Assembly (NCBI RefSeq): GCF_000946815.1
Contig: NZ_CDRZ01000291.1
Coordinates: 1-39,186 of the forward strand
Direction of reading: 5' to 3'
Length of the DNA: 39,186 nucleotides
Origin: Syntrophaceticus schinkii
GTDB taxonomy: Bacteria > Bacillota > DSM-12270 > Thermacetogeniales > Thermacetogeniaceae
The notes beneath the pieces were generated by a model. It was not told the origin of the DNA and did not search any database. It saw only the letters and a program-made list of their open reading frames with translations. How positions within the stretch are numbered: position 1 is the first letter of the stretch; each line of letters opens with the position of its first letter. Shown one piece after another: positions 1 to 7,767 of this stretch. The translations under genes and the position numbers were made by a program.

Positions 1-236
1 CTGTAAGCAGAGGTTAATCTTTTCCTGTAAAGTAGATGCCTACTCTACAGTATATCCGGTATTAGCACCGGTTTCCCAGTGTTATCCCAGTCTTACAGGC
101 AGGTTATCCACGCGTTACTCACCCGTCCGCCACTAAGTTTGCAGGAAAGCAAGCTTCCCCGCATCCTCCGTTCGACTTGCATGTGTTAAGCACGCCGCCA
201 GCGTTCGTCCTGAGCCAGGATCAAACTCTCCGTTAA
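1..236 (-). rRNA. 16S ribosomal RNA, 5' end (partial)
   Basis: The reverse strand holds the conserved start of bacterial 16S rRNA, including the AGAGTTTGATCCTGGCTCAG primer-site sequence at about 211-230, followed by the GACGAACGCTGGCGGC block. The gene runs off the left edge, so only about 236 bases are present and the exact mature 5' end is estimated. The rest of the rrn operon lies outside the window. The fragment is too short to name a genus. Confidence 0.97.
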
Positions 237-322
237 GTTCTTTTAAACGCTGACCTCACACGACTGTTCAGTTTTCAAAGACCTGCCGCTGTCACCGGAT
301 TCTACCGGCGGCAACGTTTTCT
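237..322 (-). promoter_or_regulatory. rrn leader with 16S processing sequence
   Basis: This is transcribed leader between the proximal rrn promoter and 16S. Reading leftward, positions 281-265 give TCTTTGAAAACTGAACA, a sequence typical just before 16S in Firmicutes and linked to processing or antitermination. A GC-rich inverted repeat (CCGG arms, about 286-314) lies just after the transcription start. The functional role is taken from knowledge of Firmicutes rrn leaders. Confidence 0.6.
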
Positions 323-351
323 ATCTTAGCACGCACTTCTGTGTGTGTCAA
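323..351 (-). promoter_or_regulatory. rrn promoter P1 (proximal)
   Basis: On the reverse strand there is a perfect -35 TTGACA (351-346), a 17-base spacer and a -10 TAAGAT (328-323). A/T tracts directly upstream at 352-372 look like an UP element. The spacer ends in GCGTGC, as in the two other promoters of this leader. It directs transcription into 16S. Confidence 0.9.
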
Positions 352-435
352 GAACATTTTTCGAGTTTTTTTTGCGGTACTCGTGAGAGTACTGTTTATC
401 CTTCTACCTCGGTGACAGTCACCTGACGGACGTCT

Positions 436-464
436 ATCTTAGCACGCTCGTTTGGGCGTGTCAA
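436..464 (-). promoter_or_regulatory. rrn promoter P2 (middle)
   Basis: TTGACA (464-459), a 17-base spacer and TAAGAT (441-436) on the reverse strand, with an A-rich tract upstream (465-488). Transcripts would begin near 429, so the perfect palindrome GGTGACTGTCACC (423-411, reverse strand) would sit at the 5' end of the RNA. The spacer holds the inverted repeat CACGC/GCGTG. Confidence 0.9.
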
Positions 465-600
465 TAACTTTTATCGAGTTTTTTTTTCGCCGCTTGTGCG
501 AGTATCTGTCTGTTGGTGCTCCTCACTTGCAGCTCTCTTTCGCAAACACGGTAACAGTCACCTGACGTCACCCTTGCTGTCTGCAGGGACAGCGTTGTCT

Positions 601-629
601 ATATTAGCACGCACCTTTTGGTGTGTCAA
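601..629 (-). promoter_or_regulatory. rrn promoter P3 (distal)
   Basis: TTGACA (629-624), a 17-base spacer and TAATAT (606-601) on the reverse strand, with an A-rich block upstream (632-650). The spacer contains the short inverted repeat CACC-AAAA-GGTG. With P1 and P2 it forms a tandem series of promoter modules 113 and 165 bases apart, each preceded by A-tracts and separated by GGTRACAGTCACC palindromes (411-423 and 550-562). Confidence 0.88.
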
Positions 630-674
630 GAACTTTTTTTCGGCTTTTTTCACCTTTGGAAGTGCTAGCCGATC

Positions 675-714
675 TTGCATTAATAATATACCACTATACC
701 TTCCTTTAATGCAA
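675..714. repeat. Inverted repeat between yunB and the rrn promoters
   Basis: TTGCATTAA (675-683) and its exact complement TTAATGCAA (706-714) flank 22 A/T-rich bases. The element lies between the end of yunB and the rrn promoters. There is no T-run in either direction, so it is not a convincing intrinsic terminator. It may be a weak 3' stabiliser for yunB mRNA or part of the upstream rrn region. Confidence 0.35.
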
Positions 715-738
715 TAATAAATACAAAATAAATCAATT

Positions 739-1425
739 CTAAAACCCCTTGGGATGCAATCTTACATACGTGTCAGGTACCTGCCCAACAATTATTGTAT
801 CAGTCACCGGAACCTGGGTGCTGACCTTGACCTGTGATGTAATCAGCGGCACTACCACTTTCACCTGACTTTGAATGTTCAGGTAGAGACGGTGGCGTGT
901 TTGGTTAATCCCTGCCTCCTCAAATTGATCTGTAACAGTTGTCTGCACCGTACCGATAGGGTGAATTGAAACCTTAATATGAGGCCCATAGTTAGCCAGC
1001 AGTTGGCTCCCCAGCACCTGTCCCAAGGGAATCGAAAACTTCTCATTTGCTAGATCCTTTAAGGCATCATTAATCGATAACGTGGTATCTGAGGCCAGTT
1101 GGTTGATGCGAACAATATTAGGCTGCATCAAAACAACCCGCCCCTGTGAGTCTTTTTGGACAACAACCAGGTCATGGTAATTAACAGAATCAGCTATCTT
1201 GTATTTTACCGCGTTATTTACAGCTTCTGTTGCAATCTGGCGAGCTTTGGCCTCCCCTATCTCCTTGATGGTAGGTTTTAGATTACGCTCAACAATAAAC
1301 AGCATAAATAGAAAAACTAATGCTGCTATTCCCAGAGCAACTAATGCCATGCTCAGTCTTGGTACCCGGCGGCAGTAGAAAAAGTGTACCCGCCGAAACA
1401 GTGCCGCCACCCCCTCCAGAAGCAA
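739..1425 (-). CDS. yunB: Sporulation protein YunB
   Basis: The 228-residue product has a short basic N-terminus, one membrane helix at about residues 24-46, then an extracytoplasmic domain that starts with LKPTIKEIGEAKARQIATEA and contains a conserved IPLGQVLGSQLLANYGP segment. This is the YunB family, made in the mother cell during sporulation in Bacillus; its biochemical role is not defined. The start is uncertain: TTG at 1425 or GTG at 1410, both close to a GGAGG. Upstream on the reverse strand CATATAATA resembles a sigma-E/sigma-K -10 box, which would fit mother-cell expression, but this is inference. The gene is leftward like its tyrS neighbour. Confidence 0.88.
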   Translation of the reverse strand: MLLEGVAALFRRVHFFYCRRVPRLSMALVALGIAALVFLFMLFIVERNLKPTIKEIGEAKARQIATEAVNNAVKYKIADSVNYHDLVVVQKDSQGRVVLMQPNIVRINQLASDTTLSINDALKDLANEKFSIPLGQVLGSQLLANYGPHIKVSIHPIGTVQTTVTDQFEEAGINQTRHRLYLNIQSQVKVVVPLITSQVKVSTQVPVTDTIIVGQVPDTYVRLHPKGF

Positions 1426-1474
1426 TACCTTATATTATATGATTACGTCCTGGAAAGGGTGCTCATCCCTTTAT

Positions 1475-2710
1475 TTAAATTATTATGCGTGCAAACTTTC
1501 TCTTGCCAACCTGAATGATCATTCCGCTGTACACCACAACACGGCATTCAGGATCAGTTACTTTTTCACCATCGATCCTAACTGCACCCTGGGCAACGAA
1601 ACGCTTGCCTGCTGAGGTGCTCTTACTCAGACCGGCTTCAGCCAGCAGTTTTGGAAGCCAGATGGTACCGTCAGGGGAAATTTCCTCTGTGGAAAGTCGG
1701 ACCTCAGGAAGATCATCTGGTAGTTTGCCCTTTTGGAAAACAGCAACAAACTCCTTTTCGGCATCGAGTGCGGCTTCATTCCCATAAAACATAGTAACAA
1801 GCTCGCGAGCCAGGTTCATTTTGGCATCCCGCGGGTGAAGAGATCCACTGGTTAAAGCATCTTGAATCTTCTTGACTTCTTCATTGGAAACGGGTGTAAC
1901 AAGCTGATAATATCTTACAATAAGTTCATCGGTGATCGACATAGTCTTACCGTAGATTTCCTTGGGGGGTTCTGAAATGCCGATGTAGTTGCCCAGACTC
2001 TTGCTCATTTTCTGGACACCGTCAAGCCCCTCCAGGATAGGCATCGTAATCGCCACCTGGGGTTCCTGGTCAAACTCACGCTGCAGATCACGCCCCACCA
2101 TCAGATTGAACTTCTGGTCAGTACCACCCAGCTCTATATCTGCTTTTAACACTACAGAATCATAGCCCTGCATCAGAGGGTAGAGGAATTCATGAATCCC
2201 AATCGGTATGCCTTCTTGATACCGGCGTTCAAAGTCATCCCGTTCCAGCATTCTGGCAACTGTATACTTCGCAGCTAGAGTGATCACATCAGAGAAAGAA
2301 AGCGCTCCCAGCCAGGTGCTGTTGTAAACAAGCCGCGCTCGTTTCAGATCAAGAATTTTGCCAACCTGATCCTTATATGTGGCAACATTTCTCTGGATTT
2401 CTTCATCTGTCAGCTGTCTGCGTGTTTCTGACCGCCCTGATGGATCACCGATGCGTCCCGTAAAATCTCCTAAAATAAGGACCACATCATGTCCCAACTC
2501 CTGGAGTTGGCGCATCTTATGAAGAACAACCGTATGTCCCAGGTGAATATCGGGAGCGGTGGGATCCATACCCAGTTTAACCTTAAGCGGCCTGTCCTCT
2601 TTGATCGACCGCTCAAGCTTTTTTACCAGTTCATCTTCTGGAATGATTTCAGCGATGCCCCGTTTGATGATCTCCAACTGTTTGTCAATGTCTTTGACCA
2701 ATTGTGACAA
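1475..2710 (-). CDS. tyrS: Tyrosyl-tRNA synthetase
   Basis: Class I aminoacyl-tRNA synthetase that charges tRNA-Tyr in the cytoplasm. The 411-residue product has the HIGH signature as HLGH (residues 56-59) in the Rossmann catalytic domain, the tyrosine/ATP loop GGTDQKFNLMVGRDLQ (about 195-210), KMSKS (234-238) and a C-terminal S4 RNA-binding domain (about 345-411). The length fits the TyrZ-like branch. The start is TTG at 2710 behind a GGGGAGG site. No T-box leader is recognisable in the 267 bases upstream, which hold dispersed repeats instead; this is unusual for a Firmicutes tyrosyl-tRNA synthetase but not unique. Confidence 0.97.
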   Translation of the reverse strand: MSQLVKDIDKQLEIIKRGIAEIIPEDELVKKLERSIKEDRPLKVKLGMDPTAPDIHLGHTVVLHKMRQLQELGHDVVLILGDFTGRIGDPSGRSETRRQLTDEEIQRNVATYKDQVGKILDLKRARLVYNSTWLGALSFSDVITLAAKYTVARMLERDDFERRYQEGIPIGIHEFLYPLMQGYDSVVLKADIELGGTDQKFNLMVGRDLQREFDQEPQVAITMPILEGLDGVQKMSKSLGNYIGISEPPKEIYGKTMSITDELIVRYYQLVTPVSNEEVKKIQDALTSGSLHPRDAKMNLARELVTMFYGNEAALDAEKEFVAVFQKGKLPDDLPEVRLSTEEISPDGTIWLPKLLAEAGLSKSTSAGKRFVAQGAVRIDGEKVTDPECRVVVYSGMIIQVGKRKFARIII

Positions 2711-2795
2711 TTCTAAATCCTCCCCATCTGACTTGATTATCTTCAGTCTAAAATATCATTCTTCTCCTTTACTTACAAGTGGATAGGAGAATCGG

Positions 2796-2975
2796 GGATC
2801 GGAGAATCGGAGGGACGGTTCTCTTGATCCATTACGCGTGCAAGGGGGACTGTCCCCGGTGCACGCAAAGTAAAAAAGCAAGCCTGGCAAAATAGATGTC
2901 GGAAGCCAGAAGTCGGAGGTGGGAAAAAAGACGGAAACTTACCACTTTAAAGCAATAAAGCAAGCCTGGCCCCGA
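2796..2975. repeat. Dispersed repeat cluster upstream of tyrS
   Basis: Three elements lie here. A hairpin with GGATC/GATCC arms (2796-2800, 2826-2830) encloses the GGGACGGTTCTC core. A near-perfect palindrome at 2836-2866 has GCGTGCA/TGCACGC arms and a GGGGACTGTCCCC centre. A composite unit at 2885-2974 begins with AGATGTCGGAAGCCAGAAG, continues to an A-run and ends in AAGCAATAAAGCAAGCCTGG; its last 20 bases also occur at 13145-13164. The segment 2807-2855 recurs inverted at 22240-22285. No coding sequence is seen. Confidence 0.8.
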
Positions 2976-2977
2976 AA

Positions 2978-4126
2978 TTAAAGATTAGCCTCCAGAATAT
3001 TAACCAGGTCGGAATAAACAGCAGTCCTCGGGTTTGCTGCTAGAGAGCCGGAGGGAAGAGCTGATTCTGCAAGACCCGGAATATCTTCCTCTTGCAGCCC
3101 TACATCTCCCAGCTTTGCAGGTATCTGCAGTCGTTTCTGCAGCATCCGCACAAAATGCACCAGCCGTTCAGCAGCATCCAAGGAACTGGCATCTTTGTTC
3201 GCAAGGTGCAGTTCTTTGGCCACCCGCGCATACTTTTCAGCGACAGCGGTCAGGTTGAACTCCATGATTTGAGGGAGCAGAACAGCACAAACCAACCCGT
3301 GTGCAAGATGATAGCGCATCCCAACCGGGTGGGCGAGGGCATGTACAGCACCTACCCGCGCATTATTTAATGCAATACCGGCCATCAAACTCCCCAGTGC
3401 TACCTGCTGGCGTGCTTCCTTGTCACTGCCTTTGTTATATGCTGAATAGAGGTTACGGCAGATGAGAATCACCGCCTCCAGAGCCAAACCATCGGTCAAC
3501 GGATACGACCAACGTGAAGTATATGCTTCCAGGGCATGGGTCAGGGCATCCATCCCGGATTGGGCAGTAATATGGCGCGGCATGGTCATTGTCAAAACAG
3601 GATCAACCACGGCTGTGCTCGCCAGCCAAGAATCCCACCTGATGCTCTGTTTCCTTCCGCTATCAGGATCACTCAAGACGGCGTTTTTCGTCACCTCTGC
3701 TCCGCTACCTGAGGTTGTGGGCACTGCTATCCAGGGAAGACCAGGCAACTTGAGCTCTTTTCCTTCAAAATACTCCTTGACCGTACCATCACCGTAATAC
3801 AGCCCGGCAGTGGCTTTGGCCACATCCAGAACACTTCCTCCACCCACCCCAACAACCAGATCTACCTCATATTCACGGGCTATTTTTAAGCTTTCCTCAA
3901 CACTTTCCAGGGTGGGTTCCGGAGCAATTCCTCCACAGTATACAATCTCCCGGTCTGTGGACTCCAGGGGGGCAATCACCCGCTCGATCATCCCACTTGT
4001 CTGAAGTGATCCTTTTCCCATGCATAACAGCAGCTTTTTCCCGAAAATCCTCGCTTCCTCGCCCAGCCGTCCAGCACAGCCAGGCCCAAAGATGATCCGC
4101 TGCGGCACCAAAAAATCAAAAAGCAA
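2978..4126 (-). CDS. Iron-containing (group III) alcohol dehydrogenase
   Basis: NAD(P)-dependent, metal-dependent alcohol dehydrogenase of 382 residues. The cofactor site shows GGGS (95-98) and PTTSGSGAEVT (136-146). The metal ligands expected in the FucO/AdhB family are present: D193 and H197 in GMDALTHALEAY, H262 and H276 in the HALAHPVG/HLAHG region. The substrate cannot be told from sequence; candidates are ethanol, butanol or 1,3-propanediol-like alcohols. Start TTG at 4126 follows GAGGTG by six bases. It is separated from tyrS by repeats and from the next gene by another repeat block, so it is probably a single-gene unit. Confidence 0.92.
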   Translation of the reverse strand: MLFDFLVPQRIIFGPGCAGRLGEEARIFGKKLLLCMGKGSLQTSGMIERVIAPLESTDREIVYCGGIAPEPTLESVEESLKIAREYEVDLVVGVGGGSVLDVAKATAGLYYGDGTVKEYFEGKELKLPGLPWIAVPTTSGSGAEVTKNAVLSDPDSGRKQSIRWDSWLASTAVVDPVLTMTMPRHITAQSGMDALTHALEAYTSRWSYPLTDGLALEAVILICRNLYSAYNKGSDKEARQQVALGSLMAGIALNNARVGAVHALAHPVGMRYHLAHGLVCAVLLPQIMEFNLTAVAEKYARVAKELHLANKDASSLDAAERLVHFVRMLQKRLQIPAKLGDVGLQEEDIPGLAESALPSGSLAANPRTAVYSDLVNILEANL

Positions 4127-4179
4127 TCAACACACCTCACAATAAGTTAACGGTAAATGTTGCCAACGATAACAACGCC

Positions 4180-4345
4180 TGACACCAGTTTTTTGTTTAG
4201 CGGCGATTAATGGGCTAACGGTGACAGGCATCGGCTTACCCCGGGGTAACAGGCACTGGCTTTCGACATGCAGTTAGTTTGGATGGACCAAGACAAACGG
4301 TGACAGGCGCCGGCTTTCCGGTAAACAGTGACAGACACCTTCCGA
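4180..4345. repeat. Dispersed GGTGACAGGC-type repeats
   Basis: At least three related copies of a short word occur in a row: GGTGACAGGCATCGGCTTAC (near 4220), GGTAACAGGCACTGGCTTTC (near 4245) and GGTGACAGGCGCCGGCTTTC (near 4300), followed by a variant GTGACAGACACC. The motif can fold (GGTAA pairing with TTACC) and resembles the GGTGACAGTCACC palindromes in the rrn leader. The space between the alcohol dehydrogenase and the oxidoreductase holds nothing else recognisable. Confidence 0.6.
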
Positions 4346-4349
4346 CTGA

Positions 4350-5849
4350 TCAGCATTTTTGAAACTGCTTTCCCTCACGCCGGCAGAGAATTTCGGTTAT
4401 ATGTCGCCCAGAGTATAGACAGCCTGGCACACTGGCACCAACAACCCACTGTCCGGCCATATAGAAGTTCTTTAACCCTGGCAGTGTCCTCTCCATCACA
4501 GTAGTCATTAATTCCGGTGTGTACAACCAGGCCATAGATGCCCCCTGATGATTCCGGGTATAGCGCCAGGTGGTATACGGTGTAGCCACATCGGTCACTT
4601 CCACCTGTGAAGAGATGCCGGGGTATAACTTTTCCAGTACATTCAATACTTCCCCGGCGATCCGTTCCTTTTCTGTTTTATAAAGCAAGTGGTCTTCTTT
4701 TCGCAAGTTATGCCAATAGTCCCATTCTGTTTCAAACTCTACCTGAACCACAGTTTTCCCAGGCGAAGCAGATTTAGAACTGTAATTAAAGATTCGGAGA
4801 AAAACCCTGTCTACATTGTGGCCACCTACAGCCAGGGAACGGTCTAAAAAAATGGTGTTAAATGGTGGTGTTTCGGGAAACTCACGGGCAACCCCGAAAC
4901 TGACCATAATAGATGGACTGCACAATTTCCATTCAGTATAGCGTTTCTTGATTTTATCGTTCAGGTAACGCCCACCCAGCAGCTTAAAGATAGTGCTGTA
5001 GCCATCAGCAGCAGAAACAATTATATCGGCGCGGTATTCTCTGCCATCTGCCAGGCGCACACCGACAGCTCGGTTTTCTTCAACAAGGATCTCCTCAACT
5101 GCAGCATTATAAATCACCTGCCCACCTAAATCCTGATAGCGCTGCTCAATAGACATGGCAAAATCCAGTGAACCGCTCTCGAGCAGCCCCAGACGCCCTT
5201 CTGCACACATTCCCAGGATCATCATGACAAACCAGACAGGCACCTCCGGCATAAACAGATACTGAATTACCTGCCCTAAAGTTGGATGGTGCAAATCCTG
5301 GGCATATTTCGCAGCAGATTTAGCGTATTTTCCGGTAAAATACCTGAACAGCTTGCGCATACCCCATAACTGCCTTAACCCCTCCCAGCGGTCGCTCAGC
5401 TCAGGCGGTCTGGCATAATCCATGCCATCCATGCCATCCCTCTGCATGGCTCGGGCACCTGCCAGCAGGGATGCTATTTCCCGGGCGTCTTCCGGAAACA
5501 GTGCTTTTAAATCAGCATCAACACGGTCTAAATCACCACTGATATCTATTATCTTTCCGGTGGGTTGATCATAAAAACGACCGTAGACATTCAGATCTAC
5601 AAACGGATTTTTCTGAGCTGCGCCCAATTCACGATAAAGCTCGTAAGTTGGCTGGCCTGGTTTATGATCCATGATAAAGTGTATACCGCCATCTATGATG
5701 TAGTCTTTTCTTTTCCAGGCTGTCGCTACTCCACCAGGCTTGTTATGCAATTCAAAGATCCTGGTGTGATAGTTGTTCATCTGGCAGTAACAACCGGCAG
5801 CCAATCCAGCCAACCCCGCACCGATGATCAACACGGATTTTTTCGACAC
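4350..5849 (-). CDS. CrtI/phytoene-desaturase-like FAD oxidoreductase
   Basis: Flavin-dependent NAD(P)/FAD-binding amine-oxidase-fold protein of about 499 residues. The N-terminus is a classic dinucleotide-binding fold (VLIIGAGLAGLAAGCYC) with the following acidic residue in RIFELHNKPGG; the C-terminus carries the FAD-closing motif, NFYMAGQWVVGASVPGCLYSG. Members include carotenoid desaturases, retinol saturase-like enzymes and many proteins of unknown substrate; no carotenoid genes are nearby, so the substrate is open. The GTG start at 5849 is preferred because AGGGGG lies seven bases upstream; a TTG 24 bases earlier has no such site. A promoter with an inverted repeat precedes it. Confidence 0.85.
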   Translation of the reverse strand: MSKKSVLIIGAGLAGLAAGCYCQMNNYHTRIFELHNKPGGVATAWKRKDYIIDGGIHFIMDHKPGQPTYELYRELGAAQKNPFVDLNVYGRFYDQPTGKIIDISGDLDRVDADLKALFPEDAREIASLLAGARAMQRDGMDGMDYARPPELSDRWEGLRQLWGMRKLFRYFTGKYAKSAAKYAQDLHHPTLGQVIQYLFMPEVPVWFVMMILGMCAEGRLGLLESGSLDFAMSIEQRYQDLGGQVIYNAAVEEILVEENRAVGVRLADGREYRADIIVSAADGYSTIFKLLGGRYLNDKIKKRYTEWKLCSPSIMVSFGVAREFPETPPFNTIFLDRSLAVGGHNVDRVFLRIFNYSSKSASPGKTVVQVEFETEWDYWHNLRKEDHLLYKTEKERIAGEVLNVLEKLYPGISSQVEVTDVATPYTTWRYTRNHQGASMAWLYTPELMTTVMERTLPGLKNFYMAGQWVVGASVPGCLYSGRHITEILCRREGKQFQKC

Positions 5850-5880
5850 AATCCGGCCCCCTTCCCCTATCAATAACCAA

Positions 5881-5937
5881 TTAGAACTGCAGGCCGATTA
5901 TTTCCCATCCAAAGACCCACAGTTCTAATCTATTATA
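5881..5937 (-). promoter_or_regulatory. Putative promoter and operator of the CrtI-like gene
   Basis: On the reverse strand a TATAAT box lies at 5937-5932, upstream of the gene starting at 5849. Just downstream of it is a perfect 9-base inverted repeat, TTAGAACTG (5881-5889) and CAGTTCTAA (5920-5928), with a 30-base gap. The -35 region is poor (TATCTG). A repressor site overlapping the start of transcription is a reasonable reading, unproven. Confidence 0.4.
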
Positions 5938-6207
5938 TATCACAAATTGGTGCTCAGATAGACCCCATGCTGCCCTGCAGTTGAAGATCACGGAAACATT
6001 CTCATGATCTCTTTTTTTTCAACGAGATAACGGTGGAAGGGAATCAGAGGTGAGGTGACGGAGACAGCCACAGTCACGTGGTTGGATGCACACTGTAAAT
6101 GTGAAAGATGTGTTTATGACTCATGCGTCAGTCCAGACAGCCCGGGCGGCACCGGCAGATGATAAAGACAGAAGCCAGTTATGTAATGTTGCGAATGCAG
6201 CGGAAGA

Positions 6208-6306
6208 GGGGTGACAATAGAACCGTCTCCCTGTCACCCCCCTTACACGCAGAAATGCACCGGGAACCGTCCCCCCCGCATCCCGGGAACCGTCCCCCCC
6301 GCACGC
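6208..6306. repeat. Conserved-loop hairpin and tandem GGGAACCGTCC repeats
   Basis: A perfect 9-bp stem GGGGTGACA (6208-6216) / TGTCACCCC (6232-6240) encloses a loop containing GAACCGTCTCCC, the complement of the GGGACGGTTC core. Directly after it, the word CGGGAACCGTCCCCCCCGCA appears twice in tandem (about 6261-6280 and 6284-6303). The stretch from 5938 to 6207 shows no gene or clear structure. Confidence 0.75.
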
Positions 6307-6324
6307 GCCTGTCGCCTGTTCTTT

Positions 6325-7656
6325 TTATTGGCGCGGTGTTCCGGCATATCTGATTCTTAAGGACTCAGACAGTTCCCGGTCAACACTCACCAAATCATCG
6401 CGATTTATTTCTTTCAGAGCAGTCTTGCCCAACGCCTGTACTGCCAACCGCATTTCTGCAATACAGGACTGAAGAAAATTGGCAAGACACTGTGCCGCCC
6501 GGTCCACATCCAGCTCATCCTTTAAAGTGCCGTCATAGAGAATCAGCTGAGGTGGAGTTGTTTGGGGTAGGGGTTTGATCACTTGTGTTTGCAGTGCAGC
6601 GGTAATAGCTATCGACCCGATATAAACTGCATCTGCGCCAAGTGCCAAAGCCTTCAAAAAATGACCGGGGGTTTTCATCCTGCCGGAAGCAATGACAGTG
6701 AAGCGGTCGCGCAGGTTATTGTACTCAAGCCACTGAATCGCCCGAGGAAGGCAGTAAAGCAGAGGAAGCCCCAGATTATCTTCCAGTGTCGGAGGCGCAC
6801 CTGCTGTACCCCCACCAAATCCATCGATCACAATAAAATCAGCACCGGTTTTGGAGATCACTCCCAATTCATATTCAATATAGTCGGAACCCGCAATTTT
6901 TACACCAACAGGGACATCATACTCTGATTTTAGCCCATTGATCAGATTGATGATATCTTCCGGTGAAGCTGTCCCAGGCATCCTGGAATGAATAACGGCA
7001 TCCTGGCCCTTTTCCAAATTCCAAAGTTTCTTCAATTCCGGACCAATCTTCTCGGTCTTGATGGTCTCGGTGATTCCACCACCCCAGGCCGCCTGCCCGA
7101 ATTGAACTTCAATGGCATCCACCAGTTTGAGCTGCTCCGGGGTATTCAGCCACCCGCCGCGGTTGTACTGCCCGATGAGATGTTTTGCAGTTTTTCGTTC
7201 CTCATCTGTAACTGCAGATTCACCGGTGTTGGTTGCTGTGCCTGCCTGAGTTGCCCCCTTGGCCAGGGCAACTTTAAAGGGAAGGCTTACTGAAGCACCG
7301 TACGACATGCCGGTTATTAAAATAGGGATATCCAAATTGAGCGGTTTGCCAGCCCTGGGACCAATAACAGTCTGTGTGTTGATCTGGTTGGAATCTTCGG
7401 ATGGCAGTTGAAATAACTGTTTCGGGTTGAGCAAAACCTTTTCCCAGGGATCGAGATTGATTGGACTGCCCAAGGGCCTTTCCAGTTCCTTCCCGGTCTC
7501 GGCTCTCATTCCGGCCTCAACGATCGCCCTTGGTGTAAGCTTTTCTGCAGCGGTCATAGCGACAAAGGGATTATCTGCATACTTTGCTGTGAGCATCTTT
7601 TCCATGGCGTCATCCATTAACGGATCAGCCATTTTTGACAACATCCAGTTCAGCAT
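6325..7656 (-). CDS. FMN-binding glutamate synthase-like protein
   Basis: The 443-residue product is the stand-alone FMN-binding (beta/alpha)8 domain of the glutamate synthase large subunit. Recognisable are PILITGMSYGASVSLPFKVA, the TNTGESAVTDEE loop, VGVKIAGSDY and the phosphate-binding DGFGGGTAGAPP and GADAVYIGS segments. Full GltB proteins follow GADAV with three cysteines for a 3Fe-4S cluster; here that region reads AITAALQTQVIKPLPQTTPP with no cysteine, and the glutaminase domain is absent too. So glutamine-dependent glutamate synthesis is unlikely and the real reaction is unknown. ATG at 7656 lies behind AAGGAGG. It is the first of several leftward genes but stands apart from them. Confidence 0.88.
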   Translation of the reverse strand: MLNWMLSKMADPLMDDAMEKMLTAKYADNPFVAMTAAEKLTPRAIVEAGMRAETGKELERPLGSPINLDPWEKVLLNPKQLFQLPSEDSNQINTQTVIGPRAGKPLNLDIPILITGMSYGASVSLPFKVALAKGATQAGTATNTGESAVTDEERKTAKHLIGQYNRGGWLNTPEQLKLVDAIEVQFGQAAWGGGITETIKTEKIGPELKKLWNLEKGQDAVIHSRMPGTASPEDIINLINGLKSEYDVPVGVKIAGSDYIEYELGVISKTGADFIVIDGFGGGTAGAPPTLEDNLGLPLLYCLPRAIQWLEYNNLRDRFTVIASGRMKTPGHFLKALALGADAVYIGSIAITAALQTQVIKPLPQTTPPQLILYDGTLKDELDVDRAAQCLANFLQSCIAEMRLAVQALGKTALKEINRDDLVSVDRELSESLRIRYAGTPRQ

Positions 7657-7767
7657 TCAGGTACCTCCTTGAATTAAATCATTAGTGGTTGCCTCCTTAT
7701 CTCCAATAGTGTCCAAGATTACAAAGAATTATTTAATTATTTATAATCACGGTAAATACCACTTATC

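Noticed and set aside
496-717. Plus-strand open frame of 73 codons across the rrn promoter region
   Set aside because: It overlaps promoter P3 and its A-tracts, has no ribosome site and no family resemblance.
2711-2977. T-box leader expected upstream of tyrS
   Set aside because: No conserved T-box bulge sequence (TGGNACC type) or antiterminator is visible; the gap is filled with repeats.
6123-6353. Plus-strand open frame of 76 codons between the CrtI-like and FMN-protein genes
   Set aside because: Its sequence (for example PPHPGNRPPRTR) is a translation of the dispersed GGGAACCGTCC repeats.
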